A stretch of 64,000 nt of DNA from Streptomyces sp. JB150 (GCF_011193355.1 NZ_CP049780.1:6974634-7038633), one strand, 5' to 3'. Positions 20,102-29,378 are shown, numbered from the stretch's first letter. A program made the numbers and translations. Notes: generated by a model from the letters alone, not told the origin.

Positions 20102-20992
20102 TCAACCGGAGGAGGGCTGGGAGGACTCCCACAGGCCGCCGGTCAGACCCACCGGATTGCCGGACGGCACCAGGCCCGCGCCCAGCACCGTCCTGGCCAG
20201 GGGCTCGAGCAGGTCGGCGAGGCGGGCGGCGGACGCCGCGCCGAGGGTCCGCCAGGGGAGCGCCGCGGCGGCGTCGGTCCGCGCCTCGACCTCCGCGTGC
20301 AGGGCCGCCCCGGCGTCGGTCAGCGAACCGTCCCCGGCGAGCAGACCGCGCTGGCGCAGCGCGTTCTCGGCTTCCTGCCAGGCCGTCAGGTCCCACTTGC
20401 GGCTCTCGCGCAGAAGCGTGGCGTCCGACTCGCCGGCGGCGGCCTTCAGCGCCATCGCCTCGACCGGTCCGAGGCCATGGGCGACGAGCACGGCGACATG
20501 ACCGTCCCCGCGGTGCTCGCGCAGCGTCGTCAGCGCCTGCCACAGCCTCAGGTGCGGCCGGTCCGGGCGGTCGAGGGCCTGGTTGGCGGCGCCGAGCACC
20601 CGGTCCGCGGTGTCCGCCGCCAGTGCGGCCTCCCAGGCCAGGTCGGCCGCCTCGGCCATCGCGGCCGAGGCGACGGCGTCCGCGCCGTACAGCCGCCGCA
20701 TCGCGGCGTCCATCGCCGCCAGCCGGGCCGCGAGCGCGTCGGCCGGTGTCGTGTACTGCCAAGCGTCCGGCAGCGCCCGTGCCACGCGGTCGGGGTGGAA
20801 GACGTGGAAGGAAGCGGTCACGACGGGCGCGGCGACCGGACCGAGCGGGGCCGCGCGCAGGGCGAAGTAACTCATCCAGAAGCCCCGCAGACCGAGATCC
20901 GCGGCGGCCTGCCGGGACTCCGGGGCGAAGTAGACGATGGCGTGCACCGGTTCGTACCGCTCCCACATCGCCCGTGCCAGTGCGTCACCCAC
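20102..20992 (-). CDS. SCO6745-family protein
   Basis: About 296 residues, helical. ARAMWERYEPVHAIVYFAPE at the N-terminus, LGLRGFWMSYFALRAAPLGP, and a C-terminal winged-helix-like part (ALRQRGLLAGDGSLTDAGAA) match the family named after S. coelicolor SCO6745 (SalK-like). Its biochemical role is not known to me. GTG 20992 has GGGAGG 6 bases upstream; the longer frame from 21085 lacks coding character. It is downstream of the GH109-type gene on the same strand but 100 bp away. Confidence 0.78.
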   Translation of the reverse strand: MGDALARAMWERYEPVHAIVYFAPESRQAAADLGLRGFWMSYFALRAAPLGPVAAPVVTASFHVFHPDRVARALPDAWQYTTPADALAARLAAMDAAMRRLYGADAVASAAMAEAADLAWEAALAADTADRVLGAANQALDRPDRPHLRLWQALTTLREHRGDGHVAVLVAHGLGPVEAMALKAAAGESDATLLRESRKWDLTAWQEAENALRQRGLLAGDGSLTDAGAALHAEVEARTDAAAALPWRTLGAASAARLADLLEPLARTVLGAGLVPSGNPVGLTGGLWESSQPSSG

Positions 20993-21092
20993 CGCGTGCC
21001 TCCCGCTTCTCGGCCCGTTCCGCGGCCACCGCGCCGCGATGCGGTGACCGCCGAGCAGCATGCGCCACGGCGGCCACCCGGACAAGGGGCCC

Positions 21093-22556
21093 TCAGACCA
21101 CCGGGGGCATCTCGCCGGGACGTGAGTCGAGGCCCGCCCGGTGGTTCAGCCACGAGCCGCGCGTGAAGTCCGGCACCGCGACCGGACGGCCGCCCGCCGC
21201 GAGCGACGCCACGCTCAGCGGGACCGGCGAACACCAGACGGCGGCGTCGTAGACGTCCATGTCCGGGGCCAGCCCGGCCCGCATCTGCTGGACGGTGCGC
21301 CACTGCAGGACGTAGTCCATGCCGCCGTGCCCGCCGTTGCCGGCGGCGTCGTCGCCGATCGTCCGCCACAGCCAGTGGTCGAACTCCTTGCGGTAGGCGT
21401 CGAACGCCCGCCAGGTGTGGCCGCTGTGGTCCGGTTCGAGGTAGATCCGGCCGCCGCTCGCGGACGTCACGCCCGCGTAGTCCTCGAAGATGCCCCGGCT
21501 GCCGGCGAGGGAGTTGATCCGGCTGTACGGGCGCGGGGAGCTGACGTCGTGCTCGGCCCGGATCACCCGGCCCCGCGCGGTGTCGATCAGGCAGGTCACG
21601 AGGTCGCCGTTGACGTACGTCTCCCTCCAGCTCGGGTGGGATCTCGGCACGAACCGCGCGCGGTAGTCGGCGAGCCCTCTCGGCTCGGTGGAGGTGGCCC
21701 GCAGGGCGGTCATCCGGTCGCCGCGGTTGATGTCCATGGCCGCCGCGATCGGGCCCAGGCCGTGCATGGAGTAGAAGGAGGCGGTGGAACGGGTGTGCCA
21801 CAGCCGCCGCCAGGAGTCGGTGTAGTACGTGTCGGAGAACAGCAGGGCCCGCAGGTCGTGCAGGTAGCCGCCGTGGCCGTTGGTGATCTCGCCGAACAGG
21901 CCGTCGTGGGCCATCCTCAGCATCGCCAGCTCGTTGCGGCCGTAGTTGCAGTTCTCGGCGAGGATCAGGTGCCGGCGGGTGCGCTCGCTGGTGTCGACCA
22001 GGTCCCACAGCTCGTCCAGCTCGGTGGCGACGGGCAGTTCGACGAGGGCGTGCTTGCCGGCCAGCAGTGCCGCGCGGCCCTGCTCGTGGTGGAACTCCCA
22101 CGGGGTGGCGATGTAGACGAGGTCGATGTCGTCGCGGCGCAGCATGCGCCGGTACGCGTCGGCCGAGCCGCCGTACTCGGCCGGCCGGGGCCGGCCCTCG
22201 GCGACCAGCCGGTCGGCGGTGCGTGCGGCGCGTTCGGCGCGGATGTCGCACACGGCGGTCACGGCGCATCCGGGGACGGCGGCCCAGCCCGAGGCCATGC
22301 CGTGGCCCCGGTTGCCCAGACCGATCAGGCCGACGCGGACCGTGCGGTGTTCCGCGAAAGGGACACCGATCATGGACTTCTGGCCGGGGCGCCGGGGCGG
22401 TGTGCGCTCGGCGGACGGGGCGGCGGGGGCGGTGGACGGGGTGCCGGGGGCGGCGGGCGAGGCGGCGGCGCCCGTGCCCAGTCCGGCGACGGCGGCACCG
22501 GAGGCCAGGGCACCGCCCATGAGAGCACGGCGTGAGACAGCGGGGATGTCAGGCAT
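21093..22556 (-). CDS. Tat-exported Gfo/Idh/MocA oxidoreductase, GH109-like
   Basis: A 487-residue precursor. A Tat signal is present (SRRALMGG near residue 8, then an Ala-rich h-region). The Rossmann part begins VRVGLIGLGNRGHGM, then AVCDIRAERA and DLVYIATPWEFHHEQGRAAL. HALVELPVAT corresponds to the EKP-type motif. The C-terminal part carries HGLGPIAAAMDINRGD, GGHGGMDY and MDVYDAAVW, which are features of GH109 enzymes that hydrolyse alpha-N-acetylgalactosaminides by an NAD-dependent mechanism. Specificity beyond that is inference. A good promoter and repeated motifs lie upstream. Confidence 0.82.
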   Translation of the reverse strand: MPDIPAVSRRALMGGALASGAAVAGLGTGAAASPAAPGTPSTAPAAPSAERTPPRRPGQKSMIGVPFAEHRTVRVGLIGLGNRGHGMASGWAAVPGCAVTAVCDIRAERAARTADRLVAEGRPRPAEYGGSADAYRRMLRRDDIDLVYIATPWEFHHEQGRAALLAGKHALVELPVATELDELWDLVDTSERTRRHLILAENCNYGRNELAMLRMAHDGLFGEITNGHGGYLHDLRALLFSDTYYTDSWRRLWHTRSTASFYSMHGLGPIAAAMDINRGDRMTALRATSTEPRGLADYRARFVPRSHPSWRETYVNGDLVTCLIDTARGRVIRAEHDVSSPRPYSRINSLAGSRGIFEDYAGVTSASGGRIYLEPDHSGHTWRAFDAYRKEFDHWLWRTIGDDAAGNGGHGGMDYVLQWRTVQQMRAGLAPDMDVYDAAVWCSPVPLSVASLAAGGRPVAVPDFTRGSWLNHRAGLDSRPGEMPPVV

Positions 22557-22603
22557 GCGCGGATCGCTCCTTGTGCGGGGCCGGCTGCTCTTGCTGCCGC
22601 ACG

Positions 22604-22632
22604 ACTTTGTCCACGCTCCCGCCGTGTGTCAA
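22604..22632 (-). promoter_or_regulatory. SigHrdB-like promoter of the GH109-type gene
   Basis: On the minus strand TTGACA (22632-22627), 17 bases, CAAAGT (22609-22604). It lies about 50 bp before the ATG at 22556. Confidence 0.6.
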
Positions 22633-22655
22633 TAGGTGCTCGGAAAGAAGCAGTT

Positions 22656-22672
22656 GCGAGCAGAAACGAGCA
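22656..22672. promoter_or_regulatory. Candidate operator with CGAGCA direct repeats
   Basis: GCGAGCAGAAACGAGCA contains two CGAGCA units 10 bp apart (one helical turn). A third copy in inverse orientation (TGCTCG, 22637-22642) lies nearby. The cluster sits directly upstream of the -35 of the GH109-type gene. Binding by a sugar-responsive regulator is inference. Confidence 0.45.
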
Positions 22673-22682
22673 TGGCGGGCGG

Positions 22683-24368
22683 TCAGGTGACGATCCGGCC
22701 GCCCCGCATCCGCACCCGTCGGCCGGTGAACCGCGCGGTGAGCATGCGGTCGTGACTGACCATCACCAGCGCGCCCTCGTAACCGTGCAGCGCCGCCTCC
22801 ACGTCCTCCACGAGCGCGGGCGAGAAGTGGTTGGTCGGCTCGTCGAGCAGGAGCAGGTCCACCGGCGCGCACAGCAGACGGGCCAGCGCGAGCCGGCGCA
22901 GCTGGCCCATCGACAGCGCGCCGACCCGTACGGCCAGATCCGCGGGACGGAACAGGCCGAAGCCGAGCAGGGCCGCGCGGTGCTCCTCCGGGTCGCCGGG
23001 CCTCCCGGCGGCGAAGGCGTCCAGCAGGGTCCGCCCCGGATCGGTCACCCGAGACTCCTGCGGCAGCCGGCCGATCCGGGCCGGCCGCCGGCAGTGCCCG
23101 CGGTCCGGGCGCAGCTCACCGGCGAGGACCCGCAACAAGGTGCTCTTGCCCGCCCCGTTGGGCCCGGTGACCAGGACCCGCTCGCCCGGCGCGACGGTGA
23201 ACACGGGCAGGTCCAGGCGGGTCCCGACCGTCACGTCGTGCAGCGCGGCGAGTGGCCCGTCGTGGCCGTCGTGGCCGGCGTCGCCGCCCCCGGCGACCCG
23301 CGCGGTGAACCGCAACGGCTCCGGCGGCCGGGGCACCGGCGACTCCTCCAGCCGCCGTACCCGCTCCTTGGCCTGCCGGACCCGCGCGGAGAGCTGTTTG
23401 TCCACGGAGCGCTGGTGCCGACCGCCCACGCGGTCGGCGTTCACCGCCCGCCGGGCACCGGCCGTCATGCCGTCGGCGGCGCGCCGCACCAGCTCGCGCT
23501 GCTCGGCCAGCTCCCGCTCCCAGGCGGCGTGGTCGCGCTCCCAGCGGCGCCGGGCCGCGGCCCTGGCCCGCAGATAGCCCGCGTAACCGCCGCCGTGCCG
23601 GTGGACGGTACGGCGCTCGGGGTCCACCTCCCACAGGGCGGTGGCGACCCGCTCCAGGAAGACCCGGTCGTGGGAGATGACGAGCACACTCCCGCGGTGG
23701 GCGCACAGATGCTTTTCCAGCCATTCCAGAGCGGCGGTGTCCAAGTGGTTGGTCGGCTCGTCCAGGAGCAGCAGCTGCGGGGCCGCGGCCAGGACACAGG
23801 CCAGGCCGAGACGAGCCTGTTCACCGCCCGACAGGCTGCCCAGGAGCCGGCCGGGTGCGAGATGGGCGATGCCGAGACCGTGCAGGGCGGCCCGGACACG
23901 GGCGTCGGCCGCGTACCCGTCGCGCGCCTCGAACGCCGCCAGCAGCTCGCCGTACGAGGAGAGCAGCCCGTCGAGTTCGTCCGGTGCGGCGTCGGCGAGG
24001 GCCTGTTCGGTGGTCCGCAGGGCGTGTTCCAGCGCGCGGATCTCGGCGAGGGCGTGGTCGACGGCGTCCTGGACGGTGTCCTCCGGGGACAGGTCGGGGG
24101 TCTGCGGGAGATATCCGGTGCCGCCCGGGGCGTGGACGCGCAGCTCACCGGCGTCGGGCCGGTCGAGACCGGCGACCAGGCGCAGCAGGGTGGTCTTGCC
24201 GCCGCCGTTCTCGCCGACGATGCCGACGCGCTCGCCGAGCGCCACGGACTGGCGTACGCCGTCCAGCAGCGGCCGGCCGCCGGGCGCGCGCACAACATCA
24301 TCCAGGACGACCTGGAACGAGAGCGCGGACGACGAGGACGCGGAAGAGGAGGGGGTGGGGTCGAGCAT
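22683..24368 (-). CDS. ABC-F ribosome-protection-type ATPase
   Basis: A 561-residue protein with two ABC domains and no membrane segment, hence ABC-F. Domain 1: Walker A GENGGGKTT (52-60), signature LSGGEQ (179-184), Walker B LLLDEPTNHLD (200-210). A charged linker of about 110 residues (260-345, RRWERDHAAWERELAEQREL) follows, the region that reaches the peptidyl transferase centre. Domain 2: Walker A GPNGAGKST (402-410), a degenerate signature LSMGQ and LLLDEPTNH. The streptomycete relatives protect ribosomes from macrolides, lincosamides or pleuromutilins. A short upstream ORF suggests antibiotic-responsive attenuation. Confidence 0.88.
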   Translation of the reverse strand: MLDPTPSSSASSSSALSFQVVLDDVVRAPGGRPLLDGVRQSVALGERVGIVGENGGGKTTLLRLVAGLDRPDAGELRVHAPGGTGYLPQTPDLSPEDTVQDAVDHALAEIRALEHALRTTEQALADAAPDELDGLLSSYGELLAAFEARDGYAADARVRAALHGLGIAHLAPGRLLGSLSGGEQARLGLACVLAAAPQLLLLDEPTNHLDTAALEWLEKHLCAHRGSVLVISHDRVFLERVATALWEVDPERRTVHRHGGGYAGYLRARAAARRRWERDHAAWERELAEQRELVRRAADGMTAGARRAVNADRVGGRHQRSVDKQLSARVRQAKERVRRLEESPVPRPPEPLRFTARVAGGGDAGHDGHDGPLAALHDVTVGTRLDLPVFTVAPGERVLVTGPNGAGKSTLLRVLAGELRPDRGHCRRPARIGRLPQESRVTDPGRTLLDAFAAGRPGDPEEHRAALLGFGLFRPADLAVRVGALSMGQLRRLALARLLCAPVDLLLLDEPTNHFSPALVEDVEAALHGYEGALVMVSHDRMLTARFTGRRVRMRGGRIVT

Positions 24369-24471
24369 GGGTGAGCCGCCGTATCGGGAGACGTGATCAG
24401 TGACCGGTACGGAACGGGAGGTCACCCGGGCACGGCGGAAGACGCCGGCACCCGGTCTCCCGGGGGCGGCA

Positions 24472-24498
24472 TCAGACGAAGTAGAAGGCCCTGATCAC
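24472..24498 (-). CDS. Candidate leader peptide of the ABC-F gene
   Basis: GTG ATC AGG GCC TTC TAC TTC GTC TGA encodes an eight-residue hydrophobic/aromatic peptide (M/V-I-R-A-F-Y-F-V) 103 nt upstream of the ABC-F start. The leader between has GC-rich segments able to form alternative hairpins, for instance 24424-24436 with 24444-24455. ABC-F genes are often controlled by ribosome stalling on such peptides. The Shine-Dalgarno is weak, and so short an ORF can occur by chance. Confidence 0.45.
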   Translation of the reverse strand: MIRAFYFV

Positions 24499-24517
24499 CC
24501 GATCAGGCTAACAAGGG

Positions 24518-24557
24518 CGCCCTGTCCGCCGTCAAAGGAATTACGGCGGACAGGGCG
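24518..24557. terminator. Terminator after pyc
   Basis: CGCCCTGTCCGCCGT (24518-24532) pairs perfectly with 24543-24557 over a 10-base loop. It lies about 64 bp past the pyc stop and before the ABC-F leader, so it should insulate the two genes. Confidence 0.8.
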
Positions 24558-24620
24558 TCCCGGTGGTGTGGCGCGCGGCGACGTCGTGGCCAGGTCACCG
24601 CGCGCCCGTATGTCCGCCCG

Positions 24621-27600
24621 TCAGGCGATCTCGACGAGCAGGTCACCGCCCTCCACCTGCTGGACCCGGTTGATGGCGACCCGGCCCACCCGGCCCGCGC
24701 GCGGGGCGGTGATGGCGGCCTCCATCTTCATCGCCTCGATGGTGGCCACCGTTGCCCCGGCCGCGACCTCGTCGCCCTCGGCGACCGCCAGCGTCACCAC
24801 ACCCGCGAACGGGGCCGCCACATGGCCGGGATCGGCCCGGTCCGCCTTCTCGGTCACCGGCGCGTCCGAGGCGGCCGCCGCGTCCCGCACCTGGATCGGC
24901 CGCAGCTGGCCGTTGAGGCCCGCCATCACCGTGCGCATCCCGCGCTCGTCGGGCTCGCCGATGGCCTGCAACTCGATCAGCAGCCGCACACCGGGCTCCA
25001 GGTCGACGGCGTACTCCTTCGCCGGACGCAGGCCGTAGAAGAAGTCCTTGCTGTCCAGCACGCTCGTGTCGCCGTACGCCTGGCGGTGCGCCTCGAAGTC
25101 CCGCGTGGGGCCGGGGAACAGCAGCCGGTTGAGGGTCGCGCGCCGGGACTTCTCCAGCCCCGCGCGGTCCTCGTCCGTCAGCTCCCGCACCGGCTTGGCC
25201 GCGCCGCGCCCCTGGAGCGCCTTCGTGCGGAACGGCTCCGGCCAGCCGCCCGGCGGGGTGCCCAGCTCACCGCGCAGGAACCCGATGACGGAGTCCGGGA
25301 TGTCGAACCGCTCCGGCGTCGCCTCGAAGTCCTCCGGCGTCACCCCGGCCCCCACCAGGTGCAGCGCCAGGTCGCCGACCACCTTCGACGACGGCGTCAC
25401 CTTCACCAGCCGGCCCAGGATGCGGTCGGCGGCCGCGTACATCGCCTCGATCTCCTCGAAGCGGTCGCCGAGGCCGAGCGCGACCGCCTGGGTGCGCAGG
25501 TTGGACAGCTGACCGCCGGGGATCTCGTGGTGGTAGACCCGCCCGGTCGGGGAGGCGAGCCCGGACTCGAAGGGGGCGTAGACCTTGCGGACGCCCTCCC
25601 AGTACGGCTCCAGGTCCCCGACCGCCTTCAGGTCCAGGCCGGTCGGCCGGTCGGAGTGGTCGAAGGCGGCCACGATCGCCGACAGCGACGGCTGCGAGGT
25701 GGTGCCCGCCATGGACGCCACGGCCCCGTCGACGGCGTCCACGCCCGCCTGCGCCGCCGCGAGATAGGTGGCGAGCTGGCCGCCCGCCGTGTCGTGGGTG
25801 TGCAGGTGCACCGGCAGGTCGAACTCGCGGCGCAGCGCCGAGACCAGCCGCGCGGCGGCCGGGGCACGCAGCAGGCCCGCCATGTCCTTCACGGCCAGCA
25901 CGTGCGCGCCCGCCTCGACGATCTGCTCGGCCAGCCGCAGGTAGTAGTCGAGGGTGTACAGCCGCTCGCCCGGGTCGGACAGGTCGGCGGTGTAGCAGAG
26001 CGCGACCTCCGCGACGGCCGTGCCGGTCTCGCGTACGGCGTCGATGGCCGGGCGCATCTGCGAGACGTCGTTGAGCGCGTCGAAGATGCGGAAGATGTCG
26101 ATGCCGGTGGCGGCGGCCTCCTGCACGAACGCGTCGGTCACCTCGGTCGGGTACGGCGTGTAGCCCACCGTGTTGCGCCCCCGCAGCAGCATCTGGAGGC
26201 AGATGTTGGGCACCGCCTCGCGCAGCGCCGCCAGCCGCTCCCACGGGTCCTCCGCGAGGAAGCGCAGCGCCACGTCGTACGTCGCGCCGCCCCAGCACTC
26301 CAGGGACAGCAGCCCCGGCAGAGTGTGCGCCACGTGCGGGGCGACGGCCAGCAGGTCCTTGGTGCGCACCCGCGTGGCCAGCAGCGACTGGTGCGCGTCC
26401 CGGAAGGTGGTGTCGGTGACGCCGAGCGTCGGCGCCTCCCGCAGGGCGCGGGCGAAGCCCTCGGGACCCAGTTCGGCCAGCCGCTGCCGGGACCCCGCGG
26501 GCGGTGATCCGGCGGGCAGCGACGGCAGCTTGGAGACCGGGTCGGCCAGCTCCGGGCGCTCCCCGTGCGGCTTGTTCACCGTCACGTCGGCGAGATACGT
26601 CAGCAGCTTGGTGCCGCGGTCGGCGGAGTGCCGCGCGGTCAGCAGATGCGGCCGCTCCTCGATGAACGAGGTGGTGACCCGGCCCGCCTGGAAGTCCGGA
26701 TCGTCCAGGACGGCCTGCAGGAACGGGATGTTCGTGGCGACACCCCGGATGCGGAACTCGGCCACCGCGCGCCGGGCCCGCCCGATCGCGGCCGGGAAGT
26801 CCCGGCCCCGGCAGGTCAGCTTCACCAGCATCGAGTCGAAGTGCGCGCTGATCTCCGTACCGGCGTGCGTCGTGCCGCCGTCCAGCCGGATGCCGGAACC
26901 GCCGGGAGAGCGGTACGCGCTGATCCGGCCGGTGTCCGGGCGGAAACCGTTCGCCGGGTCCTCGGTGGTGATACGGCACTGCAGGGCGGCGCCGCGCAGC
27001 GTCAGCGTCTCCTGGGACAGCCCCAGGTCCGCCAGCGTCTCACCGGCCGCGATGCGCAGCTGCGCCTGGACCAGGTCGACGTCGGTGACCTCCTCGGTGA
27101 CCGTGTGCTCCACCTGGATGCGCGGGTTCATCTCGATGAAGACGTGGTTGCCGTCCCGGTCGAGCAGGAACTCCACGGTGCCCGCGTTGCGGTAGCCGAT
27201 CTCCCGCGCGAACCGGACCGCGTCGGCGCAGATCCGCTCCCGCAGCTCCGGGTCGAGGTTCGGGGCGGGCGCCAGCTCGATCACCTTCTGGTGGCGGCGC
27301 TGCAGCGAGCAGTCCCGCTCGAACAGGTGCATGACGTTGCCCTCGCCGTCGGCGAGGATCTGCACCTCGATGTGGCGCGGGTCGACGACCGCCTTCTCCA
27401 GGAACACGGTCGGATCGCCGAACGCGGACGCCGCCTCGCGGGAGGCCGCCTCGATGGACTCGCGCAGCGCCGCCGGGTCCTCCACGCGGCGCATGCCGCG
27501 CCCGCCGCCGCCCGCGACCGCCTTCACGAACACCGGGAAGCCGATCTCCCCGGCGGCCCGGACCAGCTCGTCCACGTCCGTCGACGGCGCCGACGAGCCG

Positions 27601-27995
27601 AGCACCGGCACCCCGGCCGCCCGCGCGGCGGCCACCGCGCGGGCCTTGTTGCCGGTCAGCTCCAGCGTGCCGGCGTCCGGGCCGACGAACGTGATGCCCG
27701 CCTCGGCGCAGGCCCGCGCCAGCTCCGGGTTCTCCGACAGGAAGCCGTAACCCGGGTACACGGCGTCCGCACCCGCCCGCCGCGCGGCCCGCACGATCTC
27801 CTCCACGGACAGGTAGGCGCGCACCGGGTGACCCGGCTCACCGATCTGGTACGCCTCGTCGGCCTTGAGCCGGTGCAGCGAGTTGCGGTCCTCGTACGGG
27901 AAGACGGCGACCGTGCGCGCGCCCAGTTCGTAGCCGGCGCGGAACGCCCGGATCGCGATCTCGCCTCGGTTGGCGACCAGCACCTTGCGGAACAT
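24621..27995 (-). CDS. pyc: Pyruvate carboxylase
   Basis: A 1124-residue full-length enzyme that makes oxaloacetate from pyruvate, bicarbonate and ATP. The biotin carboxylase domain spans about 1-450 (KVLVANRGEIAIRAFRA, ATP-grasp loop AGGGGRGMR, FIEMNPRIQVEHTVTE). The carboxyltransferase domain lies around 530-800 (TDTTFRDAHQSL, HLHTHDTAGG, VKDMAG), with metal ligands in the HTHDTAG region. The biotin carrier domain is at the C-terminus with the biotinyl Lys1090 in EAMKM. It serves anaplerosis. The region upstream (27996-28236) carries the divergent promoters and two GGTTGAGTGC repeats. Confidence 0.97.
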   Translation of the reverse strand: MFRKVLVANRGEIAIRAFRAGYELGARTVAVFPYEDRNSLHRLKADEAYQIGEPGHPVRAYLSVEEIVRAARRAGADAVYPGYGFLSENPELARACAEAGITFVGPDAGTLELTGNKARAVAAARAAGVPVLGSSAPSTDVDELVRAAGEIGFPVFVKAVAGGGGRGMRRVEDPAALRESIEAASREAASAFGDPTVFLEKAVVDPRHIEVQILADGEGNVMHLFERDCSLQRRHQKVIELAPAPNLDPELRERICADAVRFAREIGYRNAGTVEFLLDRDGNHVFIEMNPRIQVEHTVTEEVTDVDLVQAQLRIAAGETLADLGLSQETLTLRGAALQCRITTEDPANGFRPDTGRISAYRSPGGSGIRLDGGTTHAGTEISAHFDSMLVKLTCRGRDFPAAIGRARRAVAEFRIRGVATNIPFLQAVLDDPDFQAGRVTTSFIEERPHLLTARHSADRGTKLLTYLADVTVNKPHGERPELADPVSKLPSLPAGSPPAGSRQRLAELGPEGFARALREAPTLGVTDTTFRDAHQSLLATRVRTKDLLAVAPHVAHTLPGLLSLECWGGATYDVALRFLAEDPWERLAALREAVPNICLQMLLRGRNTVGYTPYPTEVTDAFVQEAAATGIDIFRIFDALNDVSQMRPAIDAVRETGTAVAEVALCYTADLSDPGERLYTLDYYLRLAEQIVEAGAHVLAVKDMAGLLRAPAAARLVSALRREFDLPVHLHTHDTAGGQLATYLAAAQAGVDAVDGAVASMAGTTSQPSLSAIVAAFDHSDRPTGLDLKAVGDLEPYWEGVRKVYAPFESGLASPTGRVYHHEIPGGQLSNLRTQAVALGLGDRFEEIEAMYAAADRILGRLVKVTPSSKVVGDLALHLVGAGVTPEDFEATPERFDIPDSVIGFLRGELGTPPGGWPEPFRTKALQGRGAAKPVRELTDEDRAGLEKSRRATLNRLLFPGPTRDFEAHRQAYGDTSVLDSKDFFYGLRPAKEYAVDLEPGVRLLIELQAIGEPDERGMRTVMAGLNGQLRPIQVRDAAAASDAPVTEKADRADPGHVAAPFAGVVTLAVAEGDEVAAGATVATIEAMKMEAAITAPRAGRVGRVAINRVQQVEGGDLLVEIA

Positions 27996-28080
27996 CCTGG
28001 ATCCCTTCGGCCTGCCGGTGAGTGAGGACCATGGTGGTGGCGCGGGGCGGGTACTGCCATGTGAACCGGGCCACTTGACC

Positions 28081-28126
28081 GGTTGAGTGCCGTCCTCGGC
28101 CGCCTGCGGACGGGTCGGTTGAGTGC
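28081..28126. repeat. Two direct GGTTGAGTGC repeats upstream of pyc
   Basis: The decamer GGTTGAGTGC occurs at 28081-28090 and 28117-28126, 36 bp apart, in the pyc/28237 divergent intergenic region. It may be a regulatory pair; there is no direct evidence. Confidence 0.35.
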
Positions 28127-28236
28127 TGCCCAGGCGGGGTCGGTCGGTGCCGGCCCCGGCCGGTCGGTTGCGCTGCCCCCGGCCGCCCCCGGCAGGCCGG
28201 TCGGGCTCATCCGGCTCATCGGGCAGACTCTGCGGG

Positions 28237-28962
28237 ATGGATTCCTACCGCCCGGTTCACCGTGAACCCGCTCCGACGTCGTACGGGCGCCTGCGCGTGC
28301 GGGCCGCCGACCTCGGCCCGGCCGGCTGGCTCGTCGAGCGAGCCCGCGAGGCCGTCTTCGGCACGGTCGGAAGCGTCGCCGTGCCCGGTTTCCCCGCCTA
28401 CGCCCGGATCCTGCACCCCGCCTCCCTCGGCGAGCGGCCGGTGCGCTGGGAGAGGGTGGGCGCCGCCCACGGGCGCGAGGTCACCGGGCACACGCGCTGG
28501 CACGAGCTGATCGGCAGGGCCCCCGACTACCCCAACGCGTCCGAGTACGGCCTGCCCGGCGTCTGGGACGAGCACCCGTCCGAGGGTCCGACCCCGCCCG
28601 GCGTCGCCCGCGCCCTGATCCCCGTCCTGGCCCGCCACACCGCGACCCCCGAGCACTGCTGGTTCGGCCTGTGGAGCGGCTACGGGCGGTGGGACTTCGA
28701 CCACGTCCCCACCTTCCCCACCCCTGGGCGCGACGAGGTCCTGCTCACCGGAGCCCTGGCCGACGCCGTGTCGCCCGCCTCGCTCGACGAGTTCGCGGAA
28801 CTGCCCGACCTGTGGTGGCCCCAGGACCGCTCCTGGTGCGTGGGCGGTGACGTGGACCTGGTCAGCACCTACGTCGGCGGATCGCGGGAACTGATCCGCG
28901 ACCTGCTGGCCACACCGGAACTGGAGGCCCACGCCGTGACCGTCAGCGACACGGTCGGCTGA
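28237..28962 (+). CDS. Conserved hypothetical protein
   Basis: About 241 residues from ATG 28237 (MDSYRPVHREPAP). Features: LRVRAADLGPAGWLVERARE, a PGFPAYARILHPASLGERPVRW segment, CWFGLWSGYG followed by a tryptophan-rich middle, and PDLWWPQDRSWCVGGDVDLVSTYVGGS. This is a recognisable actinobacterial family of unknown function; the conserved WWPxDRxWCxxxEID-like segment recalls immunity or SUKH-like families, but I would not assign it. It is divergent from pyc. Confidence 0.7.
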   Translation: MDSYRPVHREPAPTSYGRLRVRAADLGPAGWLVERAREAVFGTVGSVAVPGFPAYARILHPASLGERPVRWERVGAAHGREVTGHTRWHELIGRAPDYPNASEYGLPGVWDEHPSEGPTPPGVARALIPVLARHTATPEHCWFGLWSGYGRWDFDHVPTFPTPGRDEVLLTGALADAVSPASLDEFAELPDLWWPQDRSWCVGGDVDLVSTYVGGSRELIRDLLATPELEAHAVTVSDTVG

Positions 28963-29018
28963 AGCCGTGGCTTGGCGGCGGGAGTCGTCGCCTTGCGGCG
29001 GGACGTGAGGCCGTGGCC

Positions 29019-29201
29019 TCGCAGCACGGCGAGAACACCGACGCAGGCGGTGGTCCACGGGCCCGCGGAGGACGCGGTGACGGCGGGCGCGGCGGCCAGG
29101 AACGGCCCGAGGGGGAGCGCGGCGGGCGCGAGGATGTCGCCCACGGTGACGACGGCGATGAGCCCGTGGGGAACCACCAGCAGGACACGAGGCTGCTCCC
29201 T
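29019..29201 (-). pseudogene. Remnant of a membrane-anchored PP2C/SpoIIE-type phosphatase N-terminus
   Basis: The minus-strand frame reads PREQPRVLLVVPHGLIAVVT, then VGDILAPAALPLGPFLAAAP and AVTASSAGPW. This matches the N-terminal membrane segment that precedes the PP2C-like phosphatase domain in many streptomycete proteins, as I remember them. No start codon with RBS is visible and the similarity ends after VGVLAVL, so only a fragment is left. The rest of 28963-29378 (416 bp, extremely G+C rich) shows no other gene. Confidence 0.45.
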
Positions 29202-29378
29202 CGGTCCACGAAGACCGCCGGGCGGTCGCCCGGGCCCAGGAAACCTGCGTACAACCGCGTGCGTTGCGGGCCCTCCCCAGACGGGGCGAGCCCGGCCGCG
29301 CGGGGCCGAGCCGGCTGGGGCGGGCCGGGCCGAGACGGGGGAGCCGGCCCCGTGCCGCAGCCGGGGCTCGGTGGCGGA

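Noticed and set aside
28123..28236. Upstream extension of the gene at 28237
   Set aside because: N-terminal extension is Arg/Pro/Gly-rich without coding bias.
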